Part shown: positions 28,191-37,373 of the stretch, one piece after another
How positions within the stretch are numbered: position 1 is the stretch's first letter
Layout: every line of letters starts with the position of its first letter
NCBI GenBank assembly: GCA_021795095.1
Contig: JAJYPU010000001.1
Coordinates: forward strand, 20,726 to 84,725
Source: Actinomycetes bacterium
GTDB lineage: Bacteria; Actinomycetota; Acidimicrobiia; Acidimicrobiales; RAAP-2
Reading direction: 5' to 3'
Length of the DNA stretch: 64,000 bases
Made by a program: the position numbers and the translations under genes
The notes under the pieces: model-generated
Databases searched by the model: none
The model's input: only the letters and a program-made list of their open reading frames with translations
What the model was told of the DNA's origin: nothing

Positions 28191-28350
28191 CTCGCGCCGA
28201 CCTACGATGGTCCCGGTTTTTAACGAAGAGCTGGGAGTCGTCGCCCGTATCCGCTGTCTGTCTCGTCCGGTTCGCCGGTGCGGTACGGTGCGAATGAGGG
28301 GCGGGTGAGGCGTCGCACGACTCATCGCCCGCAAGCTAGTGGAGAGCGCG

Positions 28351-28659
28351 ATGACCGCAACACTGAAGATGACGCATAAGGCGATCGGCATCGAGTTGCG
28401 CCGCGGCACCTACGACATCCTCGTCGATGGCGCGTGCGTGGGGACGGTGTCGATGAATCACTCGACATTGATTCCCATCGAACCAGGGCGGCACACCCTA
28501 CAGGTCCGTGACGGCCGCAAGTCGAGTCGGCGCCGCACCATCGACGTCGCCGACGGTCAAACGATCGCCTTTCGGTGTACCGGCAAGAGCGCCCTGCCGG
28601 TGTTCCTCGCGTCGTTCGTGATCCGTAGCGTGGCACTCCAACTGCGCCGCGTTGAGTGA
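28351..28659 (+). CDS. Conserved-looking hypothetical protein
   Basis: 102 residues. The body is a small beta-rich PEGA-like module (GIELRRGTYDILVDGACVGTVSMN, then IEPGRHTLQVRDGR) ending in a hydrophobic stretch (ALPVFLASFVIRSVAL). The pattern of a ligand- or wall-facing beta domain with a C-terminal hydrophobic helix is seen in actinobacterial hypotheticals. ATG 28351 has GGAGA 5 nt upstream. Function unknown. Confidence 0.7.
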   Translation: MTATLKMTHKAIGIELRRGTYDILVDGACVGTVSMNHSTLIPIEPGRHTLQVRDGRKSSRRRTIDVADGQTIAFRCTGKSALPVFLASFVIRSVALQLRRVE

Positions 28660-28739
28660 GATCCACCGGCCGTGGTGCCGTTGACCCATCCTGGGCAAAT
28701 GCGAGCTCCGATCGTTCGAGGGTCTGGAAAGGTTCAGCG

Positions 28740-28871
28740 TTGACGAAGTACTTGATCTCGTTCAATGAGGGCGCGATGGACTTCTCCGAGGAAGAGCTGG
28801 CGATCGTGATCGAGGTCGCCTCACGTGACGATGCCCTGCGATGGACGGCGCCGTTCGTCACCTGTCACTGA
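28740..28871 (+). pseudogene. YCII-family gene remnant
   Basis: The frame from a TTG at 28740 reads LTKYLISFNEGAMDFSEEEL, the typical opening of actinobacterial YCII-related proteins, then loses similarity (ASRDDALRWTAPF) and stops after 43 codons; intact members are about 100 residues. Probably a truncated or recombined copy. A full YCII gene lies at 30335-30664. Confidence 0.5.
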
Positions 28872-28879
28872 GCCCACGC

Positions 28880-30177
28880 GGTCCGGGCTTTCCTGCTCGT
28901 CCCGCCTCGCCAACGGCGTGATTGAGCGACGCCGCCCGTGGCGATCCGACGCGGTTCGATCGCCACGGTCGCGTTGCCACGGCGGTCGCGCGCTGTGTCG
29001 TGATTGCCGTACCGGTCACGTCGACCGCCACGCAGCGGTCTGTGGTGAGACACGAGACGCCCAGTAACACACCCCCATTCGTTGTGACCGTGGCCACCGA
29101 CCACGATCGCCCGTTCCACATGGCACCGTCGCCACCGACGGCACAGTAGTCCTACGTTGAGGCGCACGTGGGTGCGTCCAAACTCGCCCGCGGCGGGGCG
29201 GTGACGCGCTGCCAGGACCCGCGTCGCGACTCGAGCACGGACACTTCGCGCACGGTGGTCGCGGCCCAACAGGAGTCGGAGCGATCACACGTCACCGCAA
29301 GTGCTTCGCCGGAGGTTCCTGGCATTGATTGGACACGCCAACCTCGTGCGTTCCACTGTTCGCTCCACGGTCGCGCGGCACTGGACGATGTCGCGGCGTC
29401 AGCGTTGACCGCCCAGCAGTCGTTCGCGGTCGCACAGCTGATCCCCGCCAACTCCGACCCCGCGGGGCTAGGTGAAGAAACGACTCGCCACGCGTGACCG
29501 TTCCAGTGTTCGACGAGTGCGGCGAGCGCCGGAGTGCCCCCGTTTCGCAGGCCGACGGCCTAGCAGCGGGCGCTCGTTGGGCGGGCTACGCCGTTCAATA
29601 TGTCATTGCCCGAGGTTCGCGGGCTCGGTGTCGCCACCGTCCGCCATGCATGACCCTTCCAGTGCTCGGTGTAGGTGTTAAGTCCTACGCACCCGAGGGC
29701 GAGGCAGTTGGATGCGCTCGAACGGCGACGCCGTTCAAGGCGGCACTGGGCGTCGCCGGAGACGTCACGACGGTGAAGGACGAACCCGATCAACGCTCGA
29801 TGAGCGGTGCGACCTGACTCGTACCGTGACCATCGAAGCCGACCGCAACGCAGAACGACGGCGCGACGCACGAGACGACGTTGAGCGAGTCGAACGCGCC
29901 GGCGGGGTTCGCCACTGCCACGGTCTCGAGGGACTGGGTGGCCACGGTCGGTGGGGGCGGCGGACCGGGCGTCGTCGTCGTGCTACTCGCGGCGGTGGTG
30001 AAGCGCAGATCGCCCGAGGTGACCGTGCCCGCGCTGTTCGTCGCGACGAGGTCAGCGTGGTAGACGGTGCCGGGGGTCAGTCCCGTGAGAGTCGCCGACA
30101 CCGCCGGTACCCACGGGGCCAAGGGCACTCAGGGCGCCGAGCATGCTTGTCGCCATGACTAGTCGCCATCTAGCCAT
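28880..30177 (-). pseudogene. Decayed secreted Fn3/Cys-repeat protein
   Basis: Fragments of one protein lie in all three minus frames. It begins at 30177 with a signal-peptide-like MARWRLVMATSMLGAL, then switches frame to a fibronectin-like part (LTGLTPGTVYHADLVATNSAGTVTSGDL). It continues as a repeat with the pattern SCxxxxxCxAVG...EHWNGxxWxxVxxPxP, seen as VSCVAPSFCVAVGF, TEHWKGHAWRTVATPSP, ISCATANDCWAV and VSCLTTDRCVAVD in different frames down to about 28900. At least four frameshifts are needed to join the pieces. Such repeats usually form a secreted propeller-like domain. No intact copy is in the window. Confidence 0.7.
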
Positions 30178-30334
30178 TCCCACTGAACACCACCCTTCAG
30201 CGCACTGCTCCTTACTGCCATCGCGACCGACCGCACGTCGCCGAGGCCGTCACGTCTACCCGATGGGTACTGAGGCGACTCGTTTGGCCAAAGTGCGCGG
30301 AGTCGGCGGATGTCGAACGACGCCGATGCATGTC

Positions 30335-30664
30335 CTACTCGTCGAAGGCTCGAACTTCGATGGCACCAAAGGGTGCCATGGGGTGGCGACGGGCCCCGGC
30401 GACCGCGTCCTCCATGCTCGGACACTCGACGATGTCGAACCCGACGATATGTTCGCTTGCTTCGGCGAAGGGTCCGGCCTCGTCGAACACTCTGCCGTCT
30501 CGCACTCGGACCGTCACGGCCGTCGATGGCGGCGCGAGCGGTTGGCCCTCGAGCAGGACGTGGCGCGCTACAACGTCAGCTAACCAGATGTCGACCGCGC
30601 CGGAAATCTCGCCGGGCTGGGCCGGAATGCTCGCATCTCGACAGACGAAATAGAGGAACTTCAC
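30335..30664 (-). CDS. YCII-related (DGPF) domain protein
   Basis: 109 residues. VKFLYFVCRD, then LAPPSTAVTVRVRDGRVFDEAGPFAEASEHIVGFDIVE and a final IEVRAF match YCII/DGPF-domain proteins, small dimeric proteins often encoded near ECF sigma factors. GTG at 30664 has CGGAG 4 nt upstream. The usual DGPF motif is altered to EAGPF. No sigma gene is adjacent. Function unproven; some relatives are enzymes, others may sense small molecules. Confidence 0.75.
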   Translation of the reverse strand: MKFLYFVCRDASIPAQPGEISGAVDIWLADVVARHVLLEGQPLAPPSTAVTVRVRDGRVFDEAGPFAEASEHIVGFDIVECPSMEDAVAGARRHPMAPFGAIEVRAFDE

Positions 30665-31080
30665 GGTTCTCCGATCCCTCGAACGTTCCGGCGCAACTTG
30701 GGCCCACACTACGGGTGACCACTCAGCGAAGCAATGGTGTCTGAGGGGTGGTTCGTCGACAGCTAGGTCGCCGCCATGGTGCGATCGTCGAGACCCGATC
30801 GAACGCTACGTGTCGCGCCTCATAATGGGTGTCCTCGTGCGACGGTAACGAGGAATCGGAGGTTACGGGACTGTCCGTCACGTTGCTGGCCGGTGATCGG
30901 ATCGCTTCGACGATCGTGAGACGAGGAGTAACCGTGGCGACGAGCGCGTCGATAGTGTCGAGTCGTGTCCGAATGTCGCGGTCGTCTACCTAGCGAACAC
31001 GGCGAGTTCGAGGTGTTGGTGATGAGAAGTGCCCGACTCGATCGCGACCGACACCGGGAAACGTCGACGATGACGGGCTC
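30665..31080. other. Divergent spacer without a gene
   Basis: 416 bp between the YCII gene and the methyltransferase gene. Open frames are short and shadow-like. No clear promoter or repeat identified. Confidence 0.35.
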
Positions 31081-31764
31081 ATGACCCAACGCGCTCGTTC
31101 CGTTGCGGCACCATTCGAGACCTTGACCGATCGTTATGACGCCTGGTACGACGCACCGGTGGGTCGGTTGCTCTTTGACCTTGAGGTGGCGGCACTTGGC
31201 CCGTTGCTTCACAGCACCGGCCATCCTCGTCTCGAGGTCGGTGTCGGCACCGGTCGATTCGCCGCTGCACTCGATGTCGAGTTCGGCGTCGACGTCGCGT
31301 TCTCGCCACTCGAGTACGCCGGTCGCCGGGGCCTACGCGTCGTCTGCGGCTCGGGCGAGCAACTGCCGTTCGCGCAGCAGGCCTTTTGCGCGGTCGTGCT
31401 CGTTGCCACGCTTTGTTTCGTGGAGGACCCCACGATCGTCTTGCGAGAGTTGCGTCGCGTGCTTCGTCCTGGCGGTCGGCTCATCCTCGCTGTCGTTCCT
31501 CGCAACAGCACGTGGGGACAGCGATATGGGACGATGGGGCGAGCGGGCAACCCGTTCTACCGCGACGCCCGCTTCTACACCGTCGACGAACTCGTCGGAC
31601 TCTTGTCAGACGAGGGCTTCACCGTTATCGGCCGGCGTTCGACCTTGTTTCAACCACCTTCAGAGGAGCCGTACTTCGAGGCCGCGCGAGACGGTGCGAG
31701 CGAGGACGCGGGTTTCGTGGCCCTCGCGGCGAAGGTGACGGACTCGCCGTCTGCCGATGATTGA
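31081..31764 (+). CDS. Class I SAM-dependent methyltransferase
   Basis: 227 residues with a Methyltransferase_11-like core: motif I LEVGVGTGRFAAAL near residues 51-64, an acidic residue region after it, VVLVATLCFVEDP (motif IV/post) and the LRRVLRPGGRLILAVVP motif near 125-140. The N-terminal FETLTDRYDAWYDAPVGR is typical of small-molecule methyltransferases such as UbiE-like enzymes. Substrate unknown. Isolated between unrelated genes; ATG start without a strong ribosome site. Confidence 0.88.
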   Translation: MTQRARSVAAPFETLTDRYDAWYDAPVGRLLFDLEVAALGPLLHSTGHPRLEVGVGTGRFAAALDVEFGVDVAFSPLEYAGRRGLRVVCGSGEQLPFAQQAFCAVVLVATLCFVEDPTIVLRELRRVLRPGGRLILAVVPRNSTWGQRYGTMGRAGNPFYRDARFYTVDELVGLLSDEGFTVIGRRSTLFQPPSEEPYFEAARDGASEDAGFVALAAKVTDSPSADD

Positions 31765-31959
31765 CCAGCGGGCTTTGGCGTGGGCTGAGGTCGGGGGTAG
31801 TCAGGCGTACAAGGTTTCCAGCAGGTGGTCGCAGCCGCCGGCTCGCTCGAAGAAAAGTCCTGGAATTATGTCGGGTCGCGACCTACGATCATCTCAGCGT
31901 TGATGGAACGACGGCGCGGTCGGCGCAGCGAGCAATGCCAACGCCAGCGAGGAGGCGTC

Positions 31960-33213
31960 ATGCGAATGTACAGACTCATGGGGGCGGCGGCACTCGCAGT
32001 CACCGCGTTTACCTTCGTGCCGACGGTCGCGTCGTCCGGATCTGGTGCCGGTAGTGCCGGTAAGTATGCGCCGGTCTGTCTGCCGGCGGCCGCGGCGGGC
32101 GTCGCCCACTGCGACGCTATCCAACTTCTCAACCCCTCGGTGAACTGGCGCGGAACGCATAGTTCGGTCGGGGACAGTGGAAAGGGATCCGGCAAAGGTC
32201 ACGGCGGTGGCGGTGGCGGTGGGATTCCAGCGGGCTATGCCCCGGTTGACCTCCAGTCGGCGTATAACTTGACCTCGGCGTCTTCAAAGAATGGCAATGG
32301 TGAGACCGTCGCAATCGTTGACGCGTACAACGACCCGAATGCCCAGAACGACCTCAACACTTATCGAACTGAATTCCATTTGCCAACGTGTACGAGTTGT
32401 TTCACCCAGGTCAATCAATATGGCGGGACGACTTTGCCGAGGAACAGCAGTTCGTGGTCCGAGGAGATCTCGCTTGACCTTGACATGGTTTCGGCTATAT
32501 GTCCGAATTGCAATATCCTGCTAGTTGAAGCCAACTCGGCCAGCATCACTGACCTTGGGACCGCAGTGGCGTACGCGGCGAAGCATGCTAACGCCATCTC
32601 GAACAGTTACGGAGCGGCGGAGTTTTCGGGCGAGCAGTCGTATGACAGCTACTACACCCAAGGAGTTCCGATAACGGTCAGCGCCGGTGACAACGGTTAC
32701 GGTGTCGAGTATCCCGCCGCATCGCCCGAAGTCACCGCCGTCGGTGGGACCACGCTCACTGGGTCGGCATCGACAGGTTGGTCTCAGATGGTGTGGTCGG
32801 GTACAGGTTCGGGCTGCTCGGCCTACGAGCCGATTCCGACGTGGCAGCCGAGCACGTCCTTGTGCCAAGGTCGAACGGTGGCGGACACCGCGGCTGTCGC
32901 CGATCCGAACACAGGTGTCGCGGTCTACGACAGCTTCCATGAGCCTGGTTGGTTGGTCTTCGGTGGGACGAGCGTCGCGTCACCGATCATCGCCTCTATC
33001 TATGCTTTGGCGGGCGTGTCGGCGAGTTCGTCCGCGGCTGCGGAGCACCTCTATGGCGTGACGTCGGGTTTCAACCCGGTGTCGAGCGGTTCGAACGGGT
33101 CGTGTGGCAACTACCTATGCAACGCGTCCGACAGCCTTTCAATATCTGGCGGTAGTGGCTCGTACAACGGCCCGACTGGCGTGGGTACGCCGAACGGGAT
33201 TGCCGGCTTCTAG
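31960..33213 (+). CDS. Secreted sedolisin (family S53 serine-carboxyl protease)
   Basis: 417 residues. A Sec signal peptide (LMGAAALAVTAFTFVPTVA) leads into a short propeptide-like region and a Gly/Lys linker. Catalytic residues of sedolisin are all seen: Glu and Asp in WSEEISLDLDM (about 168-174), oxyanion Asp in VSAGDNGYG, and Ser in FGGTSVASPI (about 336). The prosegment is much shorter than the roughly 180 residues of most S53 enzymes. Sedolisins work at acidic pH, so an acidic habitat is suggested. GAGGAGG lies 5 nt before the ATG at 31960; the frame back to 31825 is noncoding in character. Confidence 0.9.
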   Translation: MRMYRLMGAAALAVTAFTFVPTVASSGSGAGSAGKYAPVCLPAAAAGVAHCDAIQLLNPSVNWRGTHSSVGDSGKGSGKGHGGGGGGGIPAGYAPVDLQSAYNLTSASSKNGNGETVAIVDAYNDPNAQNDLNTYRTEFHLPTCTSCFTQVNQYGGTTLPRNSSSWSEEISLDLDMVSAICPNCNILLVEANSASITDLGTAVAYAAKHANAISNSYGAAEFSGEQSYDSYYTQGVPITVSAGDNGYGVEYPAASPEVTAVGGTTLTGSASTGWSQMVWSGTGSGCSAYEPIPTWQPSTSLCQGRTVADTAAVADPNTGVAVYDSFHEPGWLVFGGTSVASPIIASIYALAGVSASSSAAAEHLYGVTSGFNPVSSGSNGSCGNYLCNASDSLSISGGSGSYNGPTGVGTPNGIAGF

Positions 33214-33371
33214 AACTTCGAGCCACAGCGGGTTCGTCGCGCACGTCCGGGCAAGCCAAGTATCGACGTCGTGTCCCACACCAACCTCGCCTTGTGCCGG
33301 ACGCGGCCATCGCGATGACAGGCGTTCAGCGGAGTCAGCCACATCGGGTTGGTTGTGGTGACGCCTCGCTC

Positions 33372-34586
33372 TCACTCGTCCGCGGTGACGGATTCGTCGG
33401 TCGCCGTCGTCGCCTCGATCTCCTCACTTCGATACGGCAAGAGTCGCTTGGTGATCACCGGGAAGATGATGGCCGACAGCGCGGCGGTCACGACGAGCGC
33501 GCCGTAGTTGCGTGAGCTGAGCAGGCCACTGCTTCGACCGATCTCTGCCGTCGCGATCAACAAGGTGAGCGGCGCCATCAGTGAGGTGCTGCCCGCGAAC
33601 GAGAGGCGCCACGAGTACCCGCGGTGGCGTAAGTAGGGCGCGACGATGAGACGGGGCACGCTGATCGCCACGAGCACCATCGCGATGATGGGCATGAGTG
33701 TCACGATGTCGGATCGAAGCGGTGTCTGCAACCCCACGGTGAGGAAGAACAACGGGATGAAGAAGGCGTTCGCGAGGCTCGTGATCCGAGAGGCGATCGC
33801 CTTCGCGTTGCCCATCACCGCGCGGAAGATCACCCCCGCGAGCAGCGCGCCGAGCACGGTGGGGATGTGGTCGAGCCCAGCGAAAGCCACCACCACGAAG
33901 AGCAGGGCGAAGGTCCCTCGCAGGCCGACCTCGACCGGGTCGTTGCGCAGGAACCACCGGTGGAAGTGGCGCGGGACCCGCCGGCGGGCTCGGCTGAAGA
34001 GGCTGAGGGCGACGATCGTGAAGACGATCAACACGATCGACCGCGATCCCAAGAGCAGCGTCGTCGCCAACGAGTCGTGCTTGCTCGCCACGCTCACCGC
34101 GTTCAATACGACGAGGTAGACGATCTCGGCACCGGTGCCGACCATCAGGACGTCGTTCGCGAAGCGTTCACCCATCCACCCGTGGACGTGCAGGATCGGC
34201 ACCGTCACCCCGACCGAGGTGGCGGCCCCCGCGAGCACCCACATCGCGGACGCTCCCGCGAGGTGACCGATCAGCAGTGAGGACGCGAAGAGTGAGACGG
34301 CGAAGAGCCCGACGCCGAAGGAGGCGTTGGCGCGCGAGGTCCGACCGATGGTTCGAAAGTCGAACTCCAATCCGACGAGGAACATGAGGATCAAGAAGCC
34401 GAGGCCGCCGAGGGTGGCCACGACGCCGGTGCTCGTGGTGAGGTCTTTTGGGACCACGAAGGCGAGTCCGATACCTGCGACGAGCTCCACCACGGCGCTG
34501 GGGACGCCCACGAGCTCGCCGATGAGCGGACCGGCGAAGGCGGCGATGGCTAGGACGGCGAGTAGCACGCTGACGCTGAAGGTCAT
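33372..34586 (-). CDS. Cation:proton antiporter (CPA2/KefB-NhaB-like)
   Basis: 404 residues with about 11 hydrophobic segments. Family signs include GPLIGELVGVPSAVVELVAGIGLAF, LGGLGFLILMFLVGLEFDF (acidic residue of the CPA2 ion site) and FFIPLFFLTVGLQTPL. No C-terminal RCK domain is present; the tail ends with Glu/Thr-rich residues. Predicted to exchange Na+ or K+ for H+ and hence help pH or ion balance. ATG start with AGGA upstream. It converges with the sedolisin gene. Confidence 0.87.
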   Translation of the reverse strand: MTFSVSVLLAVLAIAAFAGPLIGELVGVPSAVVELVAGIGLAFVVPKDLTTSTGVVATLGGLGFLILMFLVGLEFDFRTIGRTSRANASFGVGLFAVSLFASSLLIGHLAGASAMWVLAGAATSVGVTVPILHVHGWMGERFANDVLMVGTGAEIVYLVVLNAVSVASKHDSLATTLLLGSRSIVLIVFTIVALSLFSRARRRVPRHFHRWFLRNDPVEVGLRGTFALLFVVVAFAGLDHIPTVLGALLAGVIFRAVMGNAKAIASRITSLANAFFIPLFFLTVGLQTPLRSDIVTLMPIIAMVLVAISVPRLIVAPYLRHRGYSWRLSFAGSTSLMAPLTLLIATAEIGRSSGLLSSRNYGALVVTAALSAIIFPVITKRLLPYRSEEIEATTATDESVTADE

Positions 34587-34900
34587 CTCGATTCCTCACT
34601 TCCAGTAGTCGGCCGTCCGACGGGGCGCACGGGAAATCCAATAGTCCGACGCTAATTTTCGAAGATGTTGAGACCTGCAGAAATGTCTGTGAAGAGCCTG
34701 TGAGACTCGATGTCGCGAGTTCACCAGTGCGTCGTGACCAGGGAGGAAGAAAGTCCGCGCGGTCTGGTGCCGCCGATCAACCCGAAGTTTGGCGGTGCCG
34801 GTGGTCTCGGGCACCGATGAATGTGCAACGGCCAAGGGAAACCGGCTGATGGTCTGTACGCGGGGGACCGGAGCGGACAGTATGGGATAGGGAGGCCGTG
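34587..34900. other. Divergent control region, no gene
   Basis: 314 bp between the antiporter and a secreted-protein gene. The half next to 34900 is GC-rich with several short complementary blocks and could fold in RNA, but I could not match it to a known riboswitch. The ribosome site AGGGAGG is at 34889-34895. Confidence 0.35.
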
Positions 34901-35701
34901 ATGCGCAGCGTGCAGCGGGTGGGAATCGGTGTCGTGCTGGTCGCGGTCTCGTTCGTCGGGTCACTGGGCGGTGTGACTCCGTTTGCCACGCCGGCGCCGG
35001 CCGCCAGCGCTGGCGTGACGCCGTGCTCGAGCGCTCTTGCGACGATTACCGCCGCGATCGACCACGCGCGCTATCTGCCCGCCACGCCGGTGCGCGTCAC
35101 CGTCTCGTTGCACAACCGCGCCGCGACGGCCTGTTCCTACGCGGTCGGGCCGACGTCGCCGACCTATCGCGTCACCAACGCCGCCGGCGCCACCGTCTGG
35201 GGCTCGTGCTGGGCGGGTGGGGCGCCGAGCCCGTGTGCCGACTTCCTCGTGCAGCGGATCCTCGCGGCCGGCGCGACAGCGCGCCAACGATTCACATGGG
35301 ACCAGCGCAGCGGCACGCCGGACCAGTTGGTCCCCGCGGGTCGTTACCGGTTCACGGTCTCTCTCCAGGGACTTAGTGCGTGGATCTCGTTCGCGTTGGT
35401 GCGCGCACGCGCCCTCGTGCTCGGTGTCGCCAACGCCGGGCGACGCTACACCGTTGCTGTCGGTGAGCGGGTCTCGGTGGTCTTGCCGACGGCCGGTGTG
35501 TTGCACTGGGGCTCGGTTCACACGAGTGATCCTTCGGTCCTCTCGATCCTCCCCATCCCCACGCCCCTGGGCGTGACCTTGCTCGAAGCCCGTCACCCGG
35601 GTGTGGCCGTCATCACCGCGACGGGCAACCCGACCTGTTATCCCCAGTGCCTGATACCGAGCCGACTGCTCAGCTTCACCATCGTCGTGCGCACGACCTG
35701 A
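34901..35701 (+). CDS. Secreted protein of unknown function
   Basis: 266 residues. A signal peptide (VGIGVVLVAVSFVGSLGGV, Ala-rich cleavage region) precedes two beta-rich regions. The first (RVTVSLHNRAATACSYAVGPTSPTYRVTNA to RQRFTWDQRSG and LVPAGRYRFTVSL) resembles the BsuPI-type/Ig-like domain; the second ends with four cysteines in TCYPQCLIP and the C-terminal strand. A role outside the cell in binding or inhibition is possible but unproven. ATG 34901 lies 5 nt from AGGGAGG; the GTG at 34898 is equally in frame. Confidence 0.7.
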   Translation: MRSVQRVGIGVVLVAVSFVGSLGGVTPFATPAPAASAGVTPCSSALATITAAIDHARYLPATPVRVTVSLHNRAATACSYAVGPTSPTYRVTNAAGATVWGSCWAGGAPSPCADFLVQRILAAGATARQRFTWDQRSGTPDQLVPAGRYRFTVSLQGLSAWISFALVRARALVLGVANAGRRYTVAVGERVSVVLPTAGVLHWGSVHTSDPSVLSILPIPTPLGVTLLEARHPGVAVITATGNPTCYPQCLIPSRLLSFTIVVRTT

Positions 35702-35742
35702 GTCCAGCCAAGTTTCGGCGCCAGTCCGACGCCGCCGAAGGG

Positions 35743-37242
35743 TCAGGCGGTCGATTTTGCGCTCTGGAACTCGAAACCCGCCGCGAAGACTCGGTGACAG
35801 GCGTTGACGACGTCGGCGTCGTAGAGCGTTCCGGCGCCGCGCGCGATTTCGGCGAGGGCCTCGTCGATACCGAGTGACGACCGGTACGGGCGGTGGTGGG
35901 ACATCGCCTCGACGACATCGGCCACTGCAACGATGCGCGCCGGTCGGGTAATCGCGTCGGCGCGCAGGCCGTCGGGGTAGCCCGAACCGTCGAGGCGCTC
36001 GTGGTGCTGGTGTGCGACCTCGGGGATCGGGCTCGGTAGGCCGCTCTCGGTCATGATGTCGCCACCGGTGGCGGGGTGCTTGCGCATGAGCTCGAACTCG
36101 AGGGGGTTGAGCTTGCCGGGTCGAGTGAGGATCTCGGCGGGGATCGACATCTTGCCGATGTCGTGGACCTCGGCCGCCTGGCCGATCATCTCGGCGACGC
36201 GCCGGGGCTCGCCGAGTTCGAGGGCGATGGCGACGCTGAGCTCGGCGACGTGGCGCTGATGCCCGGCTGTGTAGGGGTCGCGTAGTTCGCTCATCGACGT
36301 GAGTGCCCGCAACGTACCGGTCAGGGCTTCATTGAGGCGTTGGACGGAACGTACGTGGGACAGGTCGAACTCGATCTCGTAGACCACGGCGTGAAGCCCC
36401 TGGATCGTCCAGTCGTCGAACTCGTTCTCGTGGTTGGAGAAGACGTTCAGCACGAGACGTTGTTCGTGGGCGGTGAAGGGAAGGGCGATCGCTGAGCGCA
36501 GCCCTATTGTCTCCATCTGGTTCGCCCACTCGCGCATGAGCGGCAGATCCGTAGTATTGGCGACTTGTGTGACGCCAGTCTGTGCTGCGGTACCGGTGAG
36601 GCCGGAACCGGTCTTGTTCGACGTCGCGAGTTCGGCCATCGCCCGCTCGAGTGCGTCAATCATGCCCGAGGCGTAGCGGATCTTGGTCGCCCGGCCGACG
36701 CCTTCGGTGATGAACACGACCGCGTAGCGACCCTTGGTGTGCAGGGTCTCACAAAGCGCCTCGAAATACTCGGTCTCGGATTCGACGACCGTGACGATGC
36801 GGAAGACCGCGAGGGCGACCTCCAAGTTACGGCGGTTCTGGATGAGCTCGGTGATGTCGTAATAGGAGGCAAGCACACCGACCTGGACGCCGTCGACCAT
36901 CGCGGGGTAGGTGTTAACCGAGAGCCAGCGGAAGGTCTTGTCCTGAACGGATAGCCCGATTGTCGTGCCGAAGACCGATTGGCCGGTGCGGCCCGTGATG
37001 CGCGTGGGGTCGGCGTCGGCGGCGAGCGGGACCCCGTGCTCGTCCTCGGCCCGCCAAGGCAGGGAGTCGAGCGCGTAGCCGACGAACTCGTCGCGGGTCG
37101 TCGTGAGCAGCACGGTGGCCGCGTGATTACAGTCGAGCACCACGAGGTCGTTGTCGAAGAGGACCCAGCCCATGGGGGTCGCCTGACCGACGCCACTCGT
37201 CTGCAGCGTCGTCTCGAGGTCGTAGACCGAATCGCCCGACAC
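35743..37242 (-). CDS. PAS-GAF-like-HD-GYP protein
   Basis: 499-residue predicted c-di-GMP phosphodiesterase. N-terminal PAS (GWVLFDNDLVVLDCNHAATVLL to GVLASYYDITE, about 23-132), a GAF-like central part (about 140-300, RSAIALPFTAHEQRLVLNVFS), and an HD-GYP domain at 315-485 with HDIGK (about 360), HQHHERLDGSGYP (about 411-423) and ADVVEAMSHHRPYR. All metal residues of HD-GYP are retained. It begins with GTG, preceded by AAGGGGG at 6 nt. Together with the 11982 GGDEF-EAL protein it suggests c-di-GMP signalling in this organism. Confidence 0.9.
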   Translation of the reverse strand: MSGDSVYDLETTLQTSGVGQATPMGWVLFDNDLVVLDCNHAATVLLTTTRDEFVGYALDSLPWRAEDEHGVPLAADADPTRITGRTGQSVFGTTIGLSVQDKTFRWLSVNTYPAMVDGVQVGVLASYYDITELIQNRRNLEVALAVFRIVTVVESETEYFEALCETLHTKGRYAVVFITEGVGRATKIRYASGMIDALERAMAELATSNKTGSGLTGTAAQTGVTQVANTTDLPLMREWANQMETIGLRSAIALPFTAHEQRLVLNVFSNHENEFDDWTIQGLHAVVYEIEFDLSHVRSVQRLNEALTGTLRALTSMSELRDPYTAGHQRHVAELSVAIALELGEPRRVAEMIGQAAEVHDIGKMSIPAEILTRPGKLNPLEFELMRKHPATGGDIMTESGLPSPIPEVAHQHHERLDGSGYPDGLRADAITRPARIVAVADVVEAMSHHRPYRSSLGIDEALAEIARGAGTLYDADVVNACHRVFAAGFEFQSAKSTA

Positions 37243-37373
37243 GTCGTTCCCCCTTGTCGCCCGTGCACAGCCGTTACTGCTCTTCTTCGTGCAACCTAGC
37301 GGAGATGCCCGCTCGAGCCAACCGAGACCGCCGATCGCGCGATACCCGTTGCAACGCCGTGGGAGGATGGTGT

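Noticed and set aside
34790..34890. GC-rich leader that might be a riboswitch (GGGAAACCGGC, GGGGGACCGGAGCGGACAG)
   Set aside because: Compared mentally with cobalamin, c-di-AMP and c-di-GMP consensus; key bases do not match. A covariance-model search (Rfam) would decide.
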